Shown: positions 32,458 to 42,511 of the stretch, one piece after another
How the letters are laid out: each line of letters opens with the position of its first letter
Position numbering within the stretch: position 1 is the stretch's first letter
From: Arthrobacter citreus
Lineage (GTDB): Bacteria; Actinomycetota; Actinomycetes; Actinomycetales; Micrococcaceae
NCBI RefSeq assembly: GCF_009192745.1
Contig: NZ_VTFV01000004.1
Coordinates: 248,001-312,000, forward strand
Reading direction: 5' to 3'
DNA: 64,000 bases
Made by a program: the position numbers and the translations under genes
Notes under the pieces: generated by a model
What the model was told of the DNA's origin: nothing
Database searches by the model: none
The model's input: the letters and a program-made list of their open reading frames with translations, nothing else

Positions 32458-32970
32458 CTAGCGGATAACCTGCTCCAGCTTGTAGCTGATCTTGGAGAGA
32501 TCCTGGACTGCGTTCTGCGTGTTGTTTCCAGCGGTCTGGTTGAAGGTAACCTCAGCGGTGACCGTGGCTGCACCGGAGTTGGCGGCGGTCAGGTCGCGGC
32601 CCTTCAGCTCGGTGGTGCCCTGCTTGATGTTGTAGTTATAGGTCAGCTGGCTGGAGAAGCCGTTCGACGTTGCGCCGAAGTCCGGTGCCAGGGTGGCCTT
32701 GAGCTGGTCACCGGTGAGCTGGATGGTCAGGGGCTGCTCGAACCGGAGGGTTTCACCCGGGACAACCTTGTAGTTGGAGATGTTGGGGATGACGGTTCCG
32801 TCGGACTTCTTCCACACTGCCGTGCCGGAGGACAGATCCAGGTTACCGGCCACGATCGAACCGGTGGTGGCATTGGCGGTGTCGTTCCAGATCGCGAGCG
32901 TTCCGCCGCCGCCGAGCAGCAGTGCCACGCCTACGCCGGTTGCCAGTGCGCCTTTTGCCATCTTGTTCAT
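32458..32970 (-). CDS. Alternate-type signal peptide protein, TasA/camelysin-like
   Basis: 170 residues. The signal is MNKMAKGALATGVGVALLLG with GTLAIWNDTANATTGSIVAG, the hallmark of the alternate-type (SipW-dependent) signal family, and NLDLSSG begins the mature chain. The rest is a beta-sandwich-like domain with no Cys. It is the first gene of the five-gene operon, with an AGGGG ribosome site, and a strong hairpin after it suggests it is made in excess of the downstream genes, as expected for a structural subunit. Confidence 0.85.
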   Translation of the reverse strand: MNKMAKGALATGVGVALLLGGGGTLAIWNDTANATTGSIVAGNLDLSSGTAVWKKSDGTVIPNISNYKVVPGETLRFEQPLTIQLTGDQLKATLAPDFGATSNGFSSQLTYNYNIKQGTTELKGRDLTAANSGAATVTAEVTFNQTAGNNTQNAVQDLSKISYKLEQVIR

Positions 32971-33208
32971 TCTGAATCCCCTAAAAGAGTGGTGTGCCCG
33001 GCAGGAACCATTCCTGCCGACATGGCTAATCTGCTACCTGATTCTCAAGAAACCGGACCGTCCCGGCACAGGGTTTGGAAAACCTTGCAACAATGCTCAA
33101 GAGGCCCGCAATGCGGCCGCAACATCTGCGCAATCCGATGTCAGCCGGCTCAGGGATTCGCCGGATTTGCCCAGCCCGGGCTACCCGACAATGAAGGACG
33201 CAGTCACT

Positions 33209-33670
33209 ATGCAGGCACTGGATCAGGGCCGGAAGCGCGGTCACAGCCTTCCCCTGGGGCTCGGCACGGCGGCCTACGGCATTGTGCTGGCGGGCATTGT
33301 TTTCTGGCCCCGTCCCGTAGACCGGGGAATGCGCGGACAGCTGGACCAGCTGCTCGGCCGGCTGCATGCCCTTGGCTTCCCGGCGTGGGTGGACTACCCG
33401 CTGGTGGAATCGCTGGCCAATGTGGCGCTCTTCCTTCCTGCCGGGCTGCTGCTGGCCGCCTGGCTTGGGCCGCGGTGGTCCTGGCTCGCCGCCGTCGCCG
33501 GCCTCTGCGTCTCCGTGGGCATAGAAGCTGCGCAGGCGCTGCTGCTTCCGGAGCGGTACGCCACGCCGCACGACGTTATGGCCAACGGGCTGGGAGCGGC
33601 GCTCGGCACGGTTGCGGTCTACGCCTGGCGTTCCCGGTCCGCCAAGGATGCCTCCCTGCCTTCCGGATAG
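33209..33670 (+). CDS. VanZ-like membrane protein
   Basis: 153 residues with four hydrophobic helices and the VanZ-like pattern DYPLVESLANVALFLPAGLLLA, SVGIEAAQALLLPERYATPHDVMANGLGAALG. VanZ-type proteins are found in teicoplanin resistance and in many cell-envelope loci; their biochemical role is not settled. Start taken at the ATG preceded by GAAGGA; an ATG 18 bases upstream is possible. It is divergent from the TasA-like gene. Confidence 0.78.
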   Translation: MQALDQGRKRGHSLPLGLGTAAYGIVLAGIVFWPRPVDRGMRGQLDQLLGRLHALGFPAWVDYPLVESLANVALFLPAGLLLAAWLGPRWSWLAAVAGLCVSVGIEAAQALLLPERYATPHDVMANGLGAALGTVAVYAWRSRSAKDASLPSG

Positions 33671-33779
33671 GTTCTTCCTCCGGGTGGGATTTTCCGTCAC
33701 CATCAGGCATTTTGTTTACCCGGGAGGGAGTTTCGCGGCATGATGACATAACCCACATACATGCGTAAGGAGTACGGAC

Positions 33780-35177
33780 GTGAGCACCACTTCCAAGACA
33801 ACGGCCAGGTCCTACCGGGTAGTGAACCCCGCCACCGGTGAACCGGGGGAAGAATTCCCCCTGGCAACCGATGCCGAGATCCAGGATGCCCTTGCAGCGT
33901 CGCAGGCAGCCCACGAGTCCTGGCGGGAGGTTCCTCTTGAGGAACGCAGCCGGATTGTGAGCCGGGTAGCCGAGCTCTTCACCGAGCGCATGGATGAGCT
34001 CGCCGCCATCATCACCGAGGAGATGGGCAAGCCGCTTCCCGAATCCGCCGGTGAGGCAGAGTACTGCACCGATATCTTCAACTACTTCGCTACCGAAGGC
34101 CCCTCGCTGGCCGCGGACCAGGAGATCAAGGCAATCGGCGGCGGCCGCGCCGTCATCCAGAAACTGCCGGTCGGCCCGCTGCTCGGCATCATGCCGTGGA
34201 ACTACCCCTACTACCAGGTGGCCCGTTTCGCGGCGCCCAACCTCATGCTGGGCAACACCATCATCCTCAAGCACGCCGAGTCCTGCCCCAAATCCGCGCT
34301 GGCGATCCAGAAGATCATGGACGACGCAGGTGTTCCCGCCGGCGTCTACCAGAACGTCTTCGCCAGCCACGACCAGATCGCGGACATCATCGCCGATCCC
34401 CGCATCCAGGGAGTCTCCCTCACCGGCTCCGAGCGGGCGGGCGCCATCATCGGCGAGCTGGCCGGAAAAAACCTCAAGAAGGTTGTGCTGGAGCTGGGCG
34501 GCTCGGACCCGTACGTCGTGCTGGACGCCGAGGACGTGAAGGAAGCAGCCGCCAACGCCTGGGCCACCCGCATCGAGAACACCGGCCAGGCCTGCAACTC
34601 CAACAAGCGCATGATCGTCACCGAGGACATCTTCGATGACTTCGTGGCGGAACTGACCAACCTGGCCAAGGACCTCAAGCCCGGAAACCCGGCAGCGGCA
34701 GCCGAGGGCACCTTCGCACCGCTTTCCTCCCGCGCCGCAGCAGAAGCCCTGGCCGAGCAGATCCAGGACGCCGTGGACAAGGGCGCCGTCCTGCATGCCG
34801 GCGGCACCCTGCATGAGGGCCCTGCCGCTTACCTGGCACCGGCCGTGCTCACCGGGATCACCCCTGAGATGCGTGCCTACCGCGAAGAGCTCTTCGGCCC
34901 GGTGGCCGTGGTCTACAAGGTGGGCAGCGACGAGGAAGCCGTCAAGCTCGCGAACGACTCCGACTACGGTCTGGGCGGCGCCGTCTTCTCCACTGATGAG
35001 GAACGCGCCCGCAAGGTTGCGCAGCAGCTCCAGGTTGGCATGGCCAACGTCAACGGCGTCGGAGAGGGAGCTGATATTCCCTTTGGCGGTGTTAAGCGTT
35101 CAGGCTACGGCCGTGAACTCGGGCCGCTGGGAATGGATGAGTTCGTGAATAAGCGGCTCTTCTACATCGCCGACTAG
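33780..35177 (+). CDS. gabD: Succinate-semialdehyde dehydrogenase-type aldehyde dehydrogenase
   Basis: 465-residue NAD(P)-dependent dehydrogenase. Catalytic features: [26 protein letters not shown] and the nucleophile Cys in [11 protein letters not shown]. The short N-terminus and the [15 protein letters not shown]-terminal part match SSADH of the Sad/GabD type. It would close the route from polyamine or GABA to succinate that begins with the amine-catabolic genes at 16-19 kb, though it is not linked to them. GTG start with AAGGAG. Confidence 0.88.
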   Translation: MSTTSKTTARSYRVVNPATGEPGEEFPLATDAEIQDALAASQAAHESWREVPLEERSRIVSRVAELFTERMDELAAIITEEMGKPLPESAGEAEYCTDIFNYFATEGPSLAADQEIKAIGGGRAVIQKLPVGPLLGIMPWNYPYYQVARFAAPNLMLGNTIILKHAESCPKSALAIQKIMDDAGVPAGVYQNVFASHDQIADIIADPRIQGVSLTGSERAGAIIGELAGKNLKKVVLELGGSDPYVVLDAEDVKEAAANAWATRIENTGQACNSNKRMIVTEDIFDDFVAELTNLAKDLKPGNPAAAAEGTFAPLSSRAAAEALAEQIQDAVDKGAVLHAGGTLHEGPAAYLAPAVLTGITPEMRAYREELFGPVAVVYKVGSDEEAVKLANDSDYGLGGAVFSTDEERARKVAQQLQVGMANVNGVGEGADIPFGGVKRSGYGRELGPLGMDEFVNKRLFYIAD

Positions 35178-35186
35178 CCACTTTCG

Positions 35187-35238
35187 CCACAAACGACGGC
35201 GTCTGTTCCCTGCGGGGGGCAGACGCCGTCGTATGTGG
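35187..35238 (+). terminator. Hairpin after gabD
   Basis: 19-base arms with one mismatch (35187-35205 and 35220-35238; core ACGACGGCGTCTG) and a 14-base loop, ten bases after the stop. The downstream tract is only moderately T-rich. Confidence 0.7.
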
Positions 35239-35378
35239 TATCTGCTGGAATCACCAGCAAACTTTCTGCGATCTTGAGCCTCGCCGGGGAGAGTTCCTGA
35301 GCTTGGCATGGGACCGTTGGCGGTACTGATCCACCTGCCTTCCCAGGAATGGGACGGCTGCCGTCCAGGAGGACCCCC

Positions 35379-35462
35379 ATGTCTCCCCGCCTCAGCACTG
35401 CGCCTCCGGGCCGCGCGATCCGCGCCCGGGCCATTGCTTCCGCCAGTTCCCGCCCGGTATGA
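35379..35462 (+). CDS. 27-residue upstream ORF coupled to the Hpt gene
   Basis: ATG with a very strong AGGAGG site six bases upstream; the product is an Arg/Ala/Ser-rich 27-mer and its TGA overlaps the ATG of the Hpt-like gene (ATGA). The Hpt start itself has no good ribosome site, so this short ORF may drive its translation. It may be a leader without a protein function. Confidence 0.4.
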   Translation: MSPRLSTAPPGRAIRARAIASASSRPV

Positions 35463-35833
35463 CCGCCGTGATTGAGAGCCCGGTTTCCCACGTCCTGGTC
35501 TCGAGCGCGTCCCTGCGCGACCTCAGCCAGCAGATGGGCCCGGAGATTTGCCGCCAGTTTGTCGGCAATTACATCGACATGTGGGAAGGCCGGTACCAGC
35601 GGCTGGCGAATTCGCTCGACGGCGGCGACTATCCCGAAGCCATGGACGTGGTGCTCAGCATTAAGATCTCCAGCCACATGGCCGGGGCCAAGCGTCTGGC
35701 CGGTTACGCGCTGATAGCCCAGGAAATGGTGGGCCGGGCCGATATCCACGGACTGCAGTCGCTGCTGGAACCCATACATGAGTGTGGTGAAGCCACCCTG
35801 GCGTCGCTTCGGCAGATGCTGGGCAGCATCTAG
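35459..35833 (+). CDS. Hpt-domain-like protein
   Basis: 124 residues, all-helical, with the layout of a histidine phosphotransfer domain: helix with LSQQMGPEICRQFVGNYIDMWEGRYQRLANSL, then SIKISSHMAGAKRLAGYALIAQEMV, where His in SSHMAGA would be the phospho-acceptor in place of the usual HxLKG. The Lys after the His is lost. It lies next to an OmpR-type regulator and a histidine kinase, suggesting a phosphorelay component. Stop is 54 bp from the convergent regulator. Confidence 0.7.
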   Translation: MTAVIESPVSHVLVSSASLRDLSQQMGPEICRQFVGNYIDMWEGRYQRLANSLDGGDYPEAMDVVLSIKISSHMAGAKRLAGYALIAQEMVGRADIHGLQSLLEPIHECGEATLASLRQMLGSI

Positions 35834-35886
35834 CGCCGTTGCCCTCCCGGAGGCAGCGCCGCACCCGCGCTGCTCAGGGTGATCCG

Positions 35887-36669
35887 CTAGTTTGCCGGTG
35901 CCAGCCGGTAGCCAACTCCCCGAACGGTCTCAAGCCAGCGGGGGGAACGGGAATCGTCGCCCAGTTTGCGCCGGAGGTTGCCCACGTGGACTTCAATGGT
36001 GCGTTCATCGGACTCGCTGATGTAGGACCCTGTGTCGTAGTCCTCTCCGCGCAGCCGCCGTACGAGGTCCGTTTTGCTCCGCACCCGGCGTCCGCTCTCC
36101 AGCAGGGCGTGCAGAAGGTCGAATTCAGTGCGGGTCAGCTCGACGTCGCGGCCGGAGAGCACGGTGGTGCGGGTTCCGGCGTCGAGCACCAGGCCGTTAT
36201 GGCTGAAAATGTCTTCACTGTCCACAGCTGCGGTCTCAACGGCCGCCGGCAGGGGCGCAGGCGCGGCTTCGGCCTCGGGGATGGCCGGGGCCGTGTCCTT
36301 GCGGGGCCGGCGCATCATCGCGGAGATCCGGGCGCGCAGTTCACGCGGACGGAAGGGCTTGGTGATGTAGTCGTCCGCGCCGGCTTCGAGACCCATGAGG
36401 GTGTCCAGTTCTTCGGCGCGGGCGGTCAGCATCACGATGTAGGCGTCGCTGAAGAGACGCAGCTGCCGAATGACTTCGAATCCATCGATGTCCGGCAAGC
36501 CCAGGTCGAGTGTGACAACGGCCGGATTATGACGGCGCACTGCCTCGACACCCTCCAGTCCGGTGGGGCTGGCATGGACTTCAAAACCAGACTGCTGGAG
36601 TACTGCGTGCAGAAGGTCGCGAATGTCCTTGTCGTCTTCGATAATGACGGCGACGCGCTGAGTTTCCAT
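35887..36669 (-). CDS. OmpR/PhoB-type response regulator
   Basis: 260 residues. Receiver domain with acidic pocket IIEDDKDI, phospho-acceptor Asp in TLDLGLPDIDGFEV, Thr in VMLTARAEE and Lys in DYITKPFRPRELRARI. An Ala/Pro/Glu linker (about 125-150) leads to a winged-helix DNA-binding domain ending VHVGNLRRKLGDDSRSPRWLETVRGVGYRL. It is divergent from the histidine kinase with 123 bp between starts, so the pair probably shares a control region. Confidence 0.93.
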   Translation of the reverse strand: METQRVAVIIEDDKDIRDLLHAVLQQSGFEVHASPTGLEGVEAVRRHNPAVVTLDLGLPDIDGFEVIRQLRLFSDAYIVMLTARAEELDTLMGLEAGADDYITKPFRPRELRARISAMMRRPRKDTAPAIPEAEAAPAPLPAAVETAAVDSEDIFSHNGLVLDAGTRTTVLSGRDVELTRTEFDLLHALLESGRRVRSKTDLVRRLRGEDYDTGSYISESDERTIEVHVGNLRRKLGDDSRSPRWLETVRGVGYRLAPAN

Positions 36670-36792
36670 AGCTTCTTGGTTTTTCCTGTCCTGCGAGACC
36701 TGCTGTACCCGCTTCCCCTTATTGGGCATCCTACAGGCTCAGCGCATAAACTGAGGATTCCATTCACGGCGAAAATACGAGGTACCGGGCAG

Positions 36793-38475
36793 ATGTCCAG
36801 CTTTCGGGTCAATGCCCTGTCCCTGCTTGGAATTCGCAGCAATTTTCATGAACTCAGCCTGCGGCTTCGGGTGGCAATAAGCCAGCTTCCCCTCTTCCTG
36901 GCCGTCCTCGTTTCCGTGCCCATCGTTTTTATGAACAAGCCCTCGGCTTTCCAGGATCCGGCCTTCCTCGCGGGCCTGGCACTTATGACCGTATTGTCCG
37001 TGCTCTCCGCCGCCCTTCCCTGGGAGAAATTCTTCCAGCCGGCGTACTGGATTATTCCAATCCTGGACTTCGCGGCGATCGCCCTGCTTTACCGGGCGGT
37101 CCAGCCGGATGTCACCGGCATGCTGCTGCTCACCGTTTTTCCGGTCTTCTGGCTGGCCTGGTCCGGCTTCGCACCGCGCACGGCATCAATCATCACCACC
37201 GCTGGTTCGCTGCTGATTATCTGGAGTCCGCTGATGGGGACGCAGCCCTCCGCGCAGGATTTTGCGCGCTCGGCCCTGGTACCCGTCATCATGCTGCTGG
37301 TGCACAAGGCGGCCACGGTGATGACCCAGGATGCCTCCGAACAGCACCGTGCACTGGAGGCGGCGGATCGGGCACTGAAACAGAGCCTGCAGGACAGCCG
37401 GCGCCGCGCCCGGCTCCTGGACGCAGTGCTGGACACAATCGACGTCGGCGTCGTTGTCCTGGCAAAGGACGGACACGTCATGCTGATGAACAGCCGCCAG
37501 CTGGCCACCCATGACCTCGCTCTTCCCTCGAACACCGGTGAGCGGACTGAAGCTGACATGCATCTCTATCTTCCGGACGGCGTCACTCCGATGCCGGCCG
37601 ATGACAGGCCCGTTGCCCGGGCCATGCGCCGGGAGGCATTCTCGGACGTCCTGGTAGCCGTTGGCCGCGGGGCGGAGCAGCGGGCCATGGCCGTATCGGC
37701 CCGCCCGCTCACGGACGACTCCGGAGACTTCAATGGATCGGTCATCGCCTTCGGGGATGTCACCGACATGCTGCGGGCGCTGCGGGCCAAGGAAGACTTC
37801 GTGGCCAGCGTCTCGCATGAACTGCGCACGCCGCTGACCTCCATCATCGGCTACCTTGACCTGGCAATCAGCGAGTCCGAGGAGCGTCATGGCTCCGACT
37901 CCCTGACGGCGTCGCTTTCCGTCGCCATGCGCAACGCGGAGCGGCTGCTGGTCCTGGTGGCAGACCTGCTGACCACCGCCGCCGGTTCAGTGCATCTGGA
38001 GCCCGTGGACCTGTCCCTCCGCGAACTCGCCGCCTCCGCCGCCTGGTCAGCCCAGCCGCGTGCGGATGCCGCCGGAGTCCAGCTGGCCCTGGACATTCCT
38101 GAGGACGTGTGCGGTTCCTTTGACCCGGTCCGCGTGCAGCAGGTGCTGGACAATCTGCTCTCCAACGCCATCAAATACTCTCCCGACGGCGGCACGGTCA
38201 CCGTCCGTGTCCGCTCCGAGGGTGAGCTGGCCGTCCTTGAGGTCCGCGATCAGGGCATGGGCATGACAGAGGCGGAGCAGGGGGAAGCATTCAACCGGTT
38301 CTTCCGCTCGGCAGCGGTGAAGAAGGCGGCGATTCCCGGCGTCGGGCTTGGCCTGGGCATTACGCGGGACATCGTTGAAGCACACGGCGGCAGGATCTCC
38401 GTGTCGTCCCGCCTTGGACTCGGAACGGTCTTCCGGGTGGAGCTTCCGCTCACCCCGCGCCCTGCGGTGGCGTGA
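36793..38475 (+). CDS. Membrane sensor histidine kinase
   Basis: 560 residues: about five membrane helices (27-185), a coiled coil (EQHRALEAADRALKQSLQDS), a PAS-like domain (LLDAVLDTIDVGVVVLAKDGHVMLMN), the HisKA box FVASVSHELRTPLTSIIGYLDL and a HATPase with the N-box NLLSNAIKYSPDGG and G-box GLGLGITRDIVEAHGG. It autophosphorylates on the His of SHELRTP and passes phosphate to the divergent regulator. The open frame extends much further upstream but that part is antisense to the regulator. The ligand is unknown. Confidence 0.92.
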   Translation: MSSFRVNALSLLGIRSNFHELSLRLRVAISQLPLFLAVLVSVPIVFMNKPSAFQDPAFLAGLALMTVLSVLSAALPWEKFFQPAYWIIPILDFAAIALLYRAVQPDVTGMLLLTVFPVFWLAWSGFAPRTASIITTAGSLLIIWSPLMGTQPSAQDFARSALVPVIMLLVHKAATVMTQDASEQHRALEAADRALKQSLQDSRRRARLLDAVLDTIDVGVVVLAKDGHVMLMNSRQLATHDLALPSNTGERTEADMHLYLPDGVTPMPADDRPVARAMRREAFSDVLVAVGRGAEQRAMAVSARPLTDDSGDFNGSVIAFGDVTDMLRALRAKEDFVASVSHELRTPLTSIIGYLDLAISESEERHGSDSLTASLSVAMRNAERLLVLVADLLTTAAGSVHLEPVDLSLRELAASAAWSAQPRADAAGVQLALDIPEDVCGSFDPVRVQQVLDNLLSNAIKYSPDGGTVTVRVRSEGELAVLEVRDQGMGMTEAEQGEAFNRFFRSAAVKKAAIPGVGLGLGITRDIVEAHGGRISVSSRLGLGTVFRVELPLTPRPAVA

Positions 38476-38490
38476 CAAGGCTGGTCCGCG

Positions 38491-39477
38491 TCAGGCGTGA
38501 TGCGCCATACGAACGTCCGCAATGTTCTCCCGGTACCATGCCACAGTCGAGCTGATCCCCGCTGCCAGGGAGATCCCGGGACGGAACCCGGTGGCTTCGA
38601 GCACTGAAACATCCAGCAGCTTCTGCGGCGTGCCGTCGGGCTTGGAAGTATCCCAGTCCACCTCGCCGCTGTAGCCCACGGCATCCGCGACCAGACCGGC
38701 CAGTTCCCTGATGCTCAGGTCCTCCCCCGTACCCACGTTTACGTGCTCCGGTCCGTCGTAGTTCTCCAGCAGGTGAAGGCAGGCCCGGGCCATGTCTTCG
38801 ACGTGCATGAATTCCCGGCGGGGAGAGCCGGATCCCCAGTTCGTGACGGAACCGGCACCGTTCCGTGCTGCTTCCTCATATCGGCGAATGAGCGCCGGAA
38901 GGACGTGGGATCCCGTGGGAGAAAAGTTGTCCCGCGGACCATACAGATTGGTCGGCATGGCTGAGATCCAGTTTTTCCCGTACTGCCGGCGCACCGCCTG
39001 GACCTGTTTGATGCCTGCGATCTTCGCAATTGCATAGGCTTCGTTCGTTGGCTCCAGCGGGCCGTTGAGCAGCGAATCCTCGGTGATGGGCTGGGGAGCG
39101 AACTTCGGGTAGATACAGGATGATCCGAGGAAGAGCAGCCGCTCGGTTCCGTACTGAAGAGCGGCATCCATGACGTTGAGCTGAATCCGCAGGTTATCGC
39201 TGAGGAAGTCCACCGGCCTGGTGTCATTGGCCAGTATCCCGCCCACCTTGGCGGCCGCCAGGATGACGACCTCGGGCCGCGTCTGCTCAAACAGGGACTC
39301 GACGCTGCCCCTGTCCCTGAGGTCCACTTCTGCGGATGAGCGCACGATGATGTTCTCAAATCCTTCAGCTGCCAGGAGGCTGTGTATCGCAGACCCTACG
39401 AGCCCGCGGTGTCCGGCAACGTAGACGGGTGCGGTGCGGTCCAACGGCCCGGCAACCCCGGGCGTCCAGCTAGGCAC
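38491..39477 (-). CDS. fcl: GDP-L-fucose synthase
   Basis: 328-residue epimerase-reductase of the SDR family. NADP motif [30 protein letters not shown] and the YxxxK pair in YAIAKIAGI are all characteristic of WcaG/Fcl. It converts GDP-4-keto-6-deoxymannose to GDP-L-fucose. GTG start overlaps the gmd stop by eight bases, so the two act as a unit supplying fucose for the envelope polysaccharide genes in this region. Confidence 0.95.
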   Translation of the reverse strand: MPSWTPGVAGPLDRTAPVYVAGHRGLVGSAIHSLLAAEGFENIIVRSSAEVDLRDRGSVESLFEQTRPEVVILAAAKVGGILANDTRPVDFLSDNLRIQLNVMDAALQYGTERLLFLGSSCIYPKFAPQPITEDSLLNGPLEPTNEAYAIAKIAGIKQVQAVRRQYGKNWISAMPTNLYGPRDNFSPTGSHVLPALIRRYEEAARNGAGSVTNWGSGSPRREFMHVEDMARACLHLLENYDGPEHVNVGTGEDLSIRELAGLVADAVGYSGEVDWDTSKPDGTPQKLLDVSVLEATGFRPGISLAAGISSTVAWYRENIADVRMAHHA

Positions 39478-40504
39478 TGGCAGCCAGCCAGGAGCCGAGG
39501 TCGACCGAGTCCACGTAGCGCCCGTCAGCGTGCTTCAGAGCGGAGATATCGGCGTCGACCATGATGCGGGCCAGCTCGGGCGTGTGCACCGTGGCCTTCC
39601 AGCCAAGCCTCGACTGTGCCTTGGAAGCGTCCCCCATGAGTGAGTCCACCTCAGCCGGGCGCAGGTACCTCTCGTCAAAGAGGACGTGGTCCTGCCACGT
39701 CAGGCCGGCATGGCCGAAGGCGATCTGGAGGAAATCCTCGACGGAGTACTTCTCACCGGTAGCCAGCACGTAATCGTCCGGCTCCTCGACCTGCAGCATC
39801 CGCCACATTCCCTCCACATACTCCGGCGCATAGCCCCAGTCCCTGAGCGCGTCCAGGTTGCCCATGTAGAGGTGTTCCTGCCGGCCAGCCTGGATTGCAG
39901 CAACGGCACGCGTGATTTTGCGTGTCACGAAAGTCTCTCCCCGCCGCGGGGACTCGTGGTTGAAGAGAATGCCGTTCACGGCAAACATGCCGTAGGACTC
40001 ACGGTAGTTCCGGGTTGCCCAGTAGCTGTAGACCTTCGCGGCTCCATACGGTGACCGCGGATGGAAGGGCGTCTCTTCGTTCTGGGGCGGAGGCGTGGCT
40101 CCGAACATCTCAGATGAGGAGGCCTGGTAGAACCGCGTTTCGATCCCTGCCAGGCGCACGGCCTCCAGCATGCGGATGGTACCCATACCGGTGGAGTCGC
40201 CCGTGTACTCGGGCTCGTCGAAGGAGACCCGGACGTGCGACTGTGCTCCCAGGTTGTAGACCTCGTGCGGACGGATATCCGCCAGCAGCGTTACCAGGCG
40301 CGAGCCGTCGGTCAGGTCACCGTAGTGGAGGTGCAGTGCGCCTCCGTCATGAGGGTCCACATAGAGGTGGTCAATCCTCACCGTGTTGAAAGTGGATGCC
40401 CTGCGGATCAGTCCGTGGACCTCATATCCCTTCCGGAGCAGGAGCTCGGCCAGGTATGAGCCGTCCTGCCCGGTGATGCCGGTGATTAGTGCGCGTTTTT
40501 TCAC
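39470..40504 (-). CDS. gmd: GDP-mannose 4,6-dehydratase
   Basis: 344-residue SDR enzyme: [19 protein letters not shown] at the N-terminus, the Ser-Glu catalytic stretch QASSSEMFG and the YGAAK catalytic pair, plus [17 protein letters not shown]. It turns GDP-mannose into the 4-keto-6-deoxy intermediate used by Fcl. The start is a GTG with a GGGGGGC site; the open frame runs further upstream but that part overlaps sufU. A GCAAGCTTGC palindrome lies about 20 bp upstream. Confidence 0.95.
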   Translation of the reverse strand: MKKRALITGITGQDGSYLAELLLRKGYEVHGLIRRASTFNTVRIDHLYVDPHDGGALHLHYGDLTDGSRLVTLLADIRPHEVYNLGAQSHVRVSFDEPEYTGDSTGMGTIRMLEAVRLAGIETRFYQASSSEMFGATPPPQNEETPFHPRSPYGAAKVYSYWATRNYRESYGMFAVNGILFNHESPRRGETFVTRKITRAVAAIQAGRQEHLYMGNLDALRDWGYAPEYVEGMWRMLQVEEPDDYVLATGEKYSVEDFLQIAFGHAGLTWQDHVLFDERYLRPAEVDSLMGDASKAQSRLGWKATVHTPELARIMVDADISALKHADGRYVDSVDLGSWLAASA

Positions 40505-40634
40505 TGTGTTGCCCCCCGCTTGCAAGCTTGCTATGACTGCAAGCCAGTCAACAACAGCAGCGCCGCGCCGGACAGCGTAATCAGCGGATGCAAATACCCG
40601 TTTAGAAGCAGCGGACCAAGTAGGGAACCGGTGT

Positions 40635-41090
40635 TCAGCCCGCCGGTCGGCTGAGAGCTTCGTCCAGGGCCACCCAGGCCAGCATTGCGCACTTGACCCT
40701 CGCCGGGTAACGGGAGACTCCCGCGAAAGCGGCGGCGTCTCCCAGCACTTCCTCGTCGGGTTCAATCGTGCCGCGCGAACGCAGGAGCTCGCGGAAAGTG
40801 TCCACCAGCTCAGCTGCTTCGTCACGGCTGAGTCCGGCGACCAGGTCGGTCAGCACGGAGGCAGACGCCATGGAGATCGAGCAGCCGTTACCTTCCCAGC
40901 TCACGCCTTCGACCACAGAACCGTCAAAGGCGGCCCGCAGGACGATTTCGTCACCGCAGGTGGGATTCACCTGGTGGGATTCCTGTGTGAGGGTGCCGGC
41001 GGGTGCGTGGACGAGACCGTCCCCGTGGCGCGCTTTCGCGTGCTCAAGGATGATCTGCTGGTACAACTGCTGCAGGCTGTCCGAAGTCAT
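40635..41090 (-). CDS. sufU: SufU-type Fe-S/zinc sulfurtransferase partner
   Basis: 151 residues with the three Cys ([20 protein letters not shown]) and Asp of SufU, the zinc protein that accepts sulfur from SufS in Gram-positive bacteria. It begins two bases after sufS ends, so the pair is co-expressed. Other suf genes (sufB, C, D) are absent from this window. Confidence 0.92.
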   Translation of the reverse strand: MTSDSLQQLYQQIILEHAKARHGDGLVHAPAGTLTQESHQVNPTCGDEIVLRAAFDGSVVEGVSWEGNGCSISMASASVLTDLVAGLSRDEAAELVDTFRELLRSRGTIEPDEEVLGDAAAFAGVSRYPARVKCAMLAWVALDEALSRPAG

Positions 41091-41092
41091 GG

Positions 41093-42409
41093 TTACTTCA
41101 CTCCAAAGAAGGGCCGAATGCCGGCAACGGCAGCAAGGAAGCTGTCGACGTCGTCGGTGGTGTTGTAGAGGTAGGTGCTGGCCCGGGTTGTGGATACCAG
41201 TCCGAGCCTGCGGTGAAGCGGTTGGGCGCAGTGGTGCCCCACGCGAACAGCGATTCCCTGGTCGTCCAGGAACTGTCCGACGTCGTGGGAATGCACGCCG
41301 TCCACGTCGAATGAGGCCAGTCCAATCCGTTCGGATCCTGAAGGAGGCCCAACAACCCTGATGCCCTCGATGTTTTCCAGGCCTTCCACGAGCCGCTGGC
41401 CAAGCCGGCCCTCCCACTCGTGGATCCGGTCCATTCCAGTCTCGCTCAGGTAATCCACGGCTGCGCCCAGTGCCACTGCCTGGGAAATGCGCTGCGTGCC
41501 GGCTTCAAAACGCTGCGGGGCGGGGAGGTACTCGGCCCGGTCCATCGTCACCGTCGTGATCATTGACCCTCCCGTTAGGAACGGCGGCATGGCGTTCAGC
41601 AGCTCTGCCTTCCCGTAGAGCGCACCAATGCCGGTGGGGCCCAGCATCTTGTGTCCCGAAAAGACGGCAAAGTCTACGTCCAGTGCCTTGAAGTCGACAG
41701 GCATATGGGGAACGGACTGGCATGCGTCGAGAACTACAAAGGCTCCAACCCTGCGGGCCATCGCAACCAAGGCCTCCACTGGGTTAATGGTTCCCAAAAC
41801 GTTCGAGGCGTGTGAGAAAGCAAGAATGCGCGTGCGGGCGTTGACCAGGTTCTCTGCCTCGTCCAGCCGCAGCCGGCCGGCCTCGTCCACAGGGATCCAG
41901 CGCAGGGTGGCACCGGTCCGCAGGGCCAGTTCCTGCCAAGGGATGAGGTTGGCGTGGTGTTCCATCTCGGTGACCAGGATTTCGTCCCCTGGTCCCAGTC
42001 TGAAGGGCTCGGCAGCAGCACCCCCACGTCCAAGTGCTGCATTGGAGAAGGCATAGGTGATCAGGTTTAGGCCCTCGGTGGCGTTGGAAGTCCACACCAG
42101 CTCGTCCGGACCTGCGTTGACGAACGCCGCAACTTTCCTGCGGGCATCTTCGAAGACCTCCGTGGCTCCGACGGCCAGAGTGTGCGCACCGCGGTGGACG
42201 GCGGAATTGCGCTGTTCGTAGAACTCCTGCTCGGCCTCCAGGACACACAGCGGGTTCTGTGAGGTTGCGCCGGAATCCAGGTAAACAAGTGGATGGCCAT
42301 TGATTTCCTGTCCCAGGACCGGGAAATCATTGCGGATTCGCAGTACCTCGTTGTTGTCCAGTGAACCCGCTGAAGTACGGAGATTGGCGGGGGTTGAAAC
42401 CACAGGCAC
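41093..42409 (-). CDS. sufS: Cysteine desulfurase SufS
   Basis: 438-residue PLP enzyme, group II. The PLP Lys is in FSGHKMLGPTGIG and the sulfur-carrying Cys in RVGHHCAQPLHRRLG; ATSQNP, TEMEHHANLIPW and ASNVLGTINP complete the cofactor pocket. It supplies persulfide sulfur through SufU. GTG start with GAGGAG. Its place between gmd and polysaccharide/phospholipid genes looks incidental. Confidence 0.95.
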   Translation of the reverse strand: MPVVSTPANLRTSAGSLDNNEVLRIRNDFPVLGQEINGHPLVYLDSGATSQNPLCVLEAEQEFYEQRNSAVHRGAHTLAVGATEVFEDARRKVAAFVNAGPDELVWTSNATEGLNLITYAFSNAALGRGGAAAEPFRLGPGDEILVTEMEHHANLIPWQELALRTGATLRWIPVDEAGRLRLDEAENLVNARTRILAFSHASNVLGTINPVEALVAMARRVGAFVVLDACQSVPHMPVDFKALDVDFAVFSGHKMLGPTGIGALYGKAELLNAMPPFLTGGSMITTVTMDRAEYLPAPQRFEAGTQRISQAVALGAAVDYLSETGMDRIHEWEGRLGQRLVEGLENIEGIRVVGPPSGSERIGLASFDVDGVHSHDVGQFLDDQGIAVRVGHHCAQPLHRRLGLVSTTRASTYLYNTTDDVDSFLAAVAGIRPFFGVK

Positions 42410-42511
42410 GTTCGTTGCTCCTCGGGGCCGGAAATGATGGGAAGGGGATTACGCAAAACAAGTCTGTCGTAATCATCCCACGGCCCGGTCGCCGCAGCAT
42501 CTGAGTGTGGC

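Noticed and set aside
35839-36792. N-terminal extension of the histidine kinase frame
   Set aside because: It is antisense to the response regulator and its control region; the kinase has a natural start at 36793 just before its first membrane helices.
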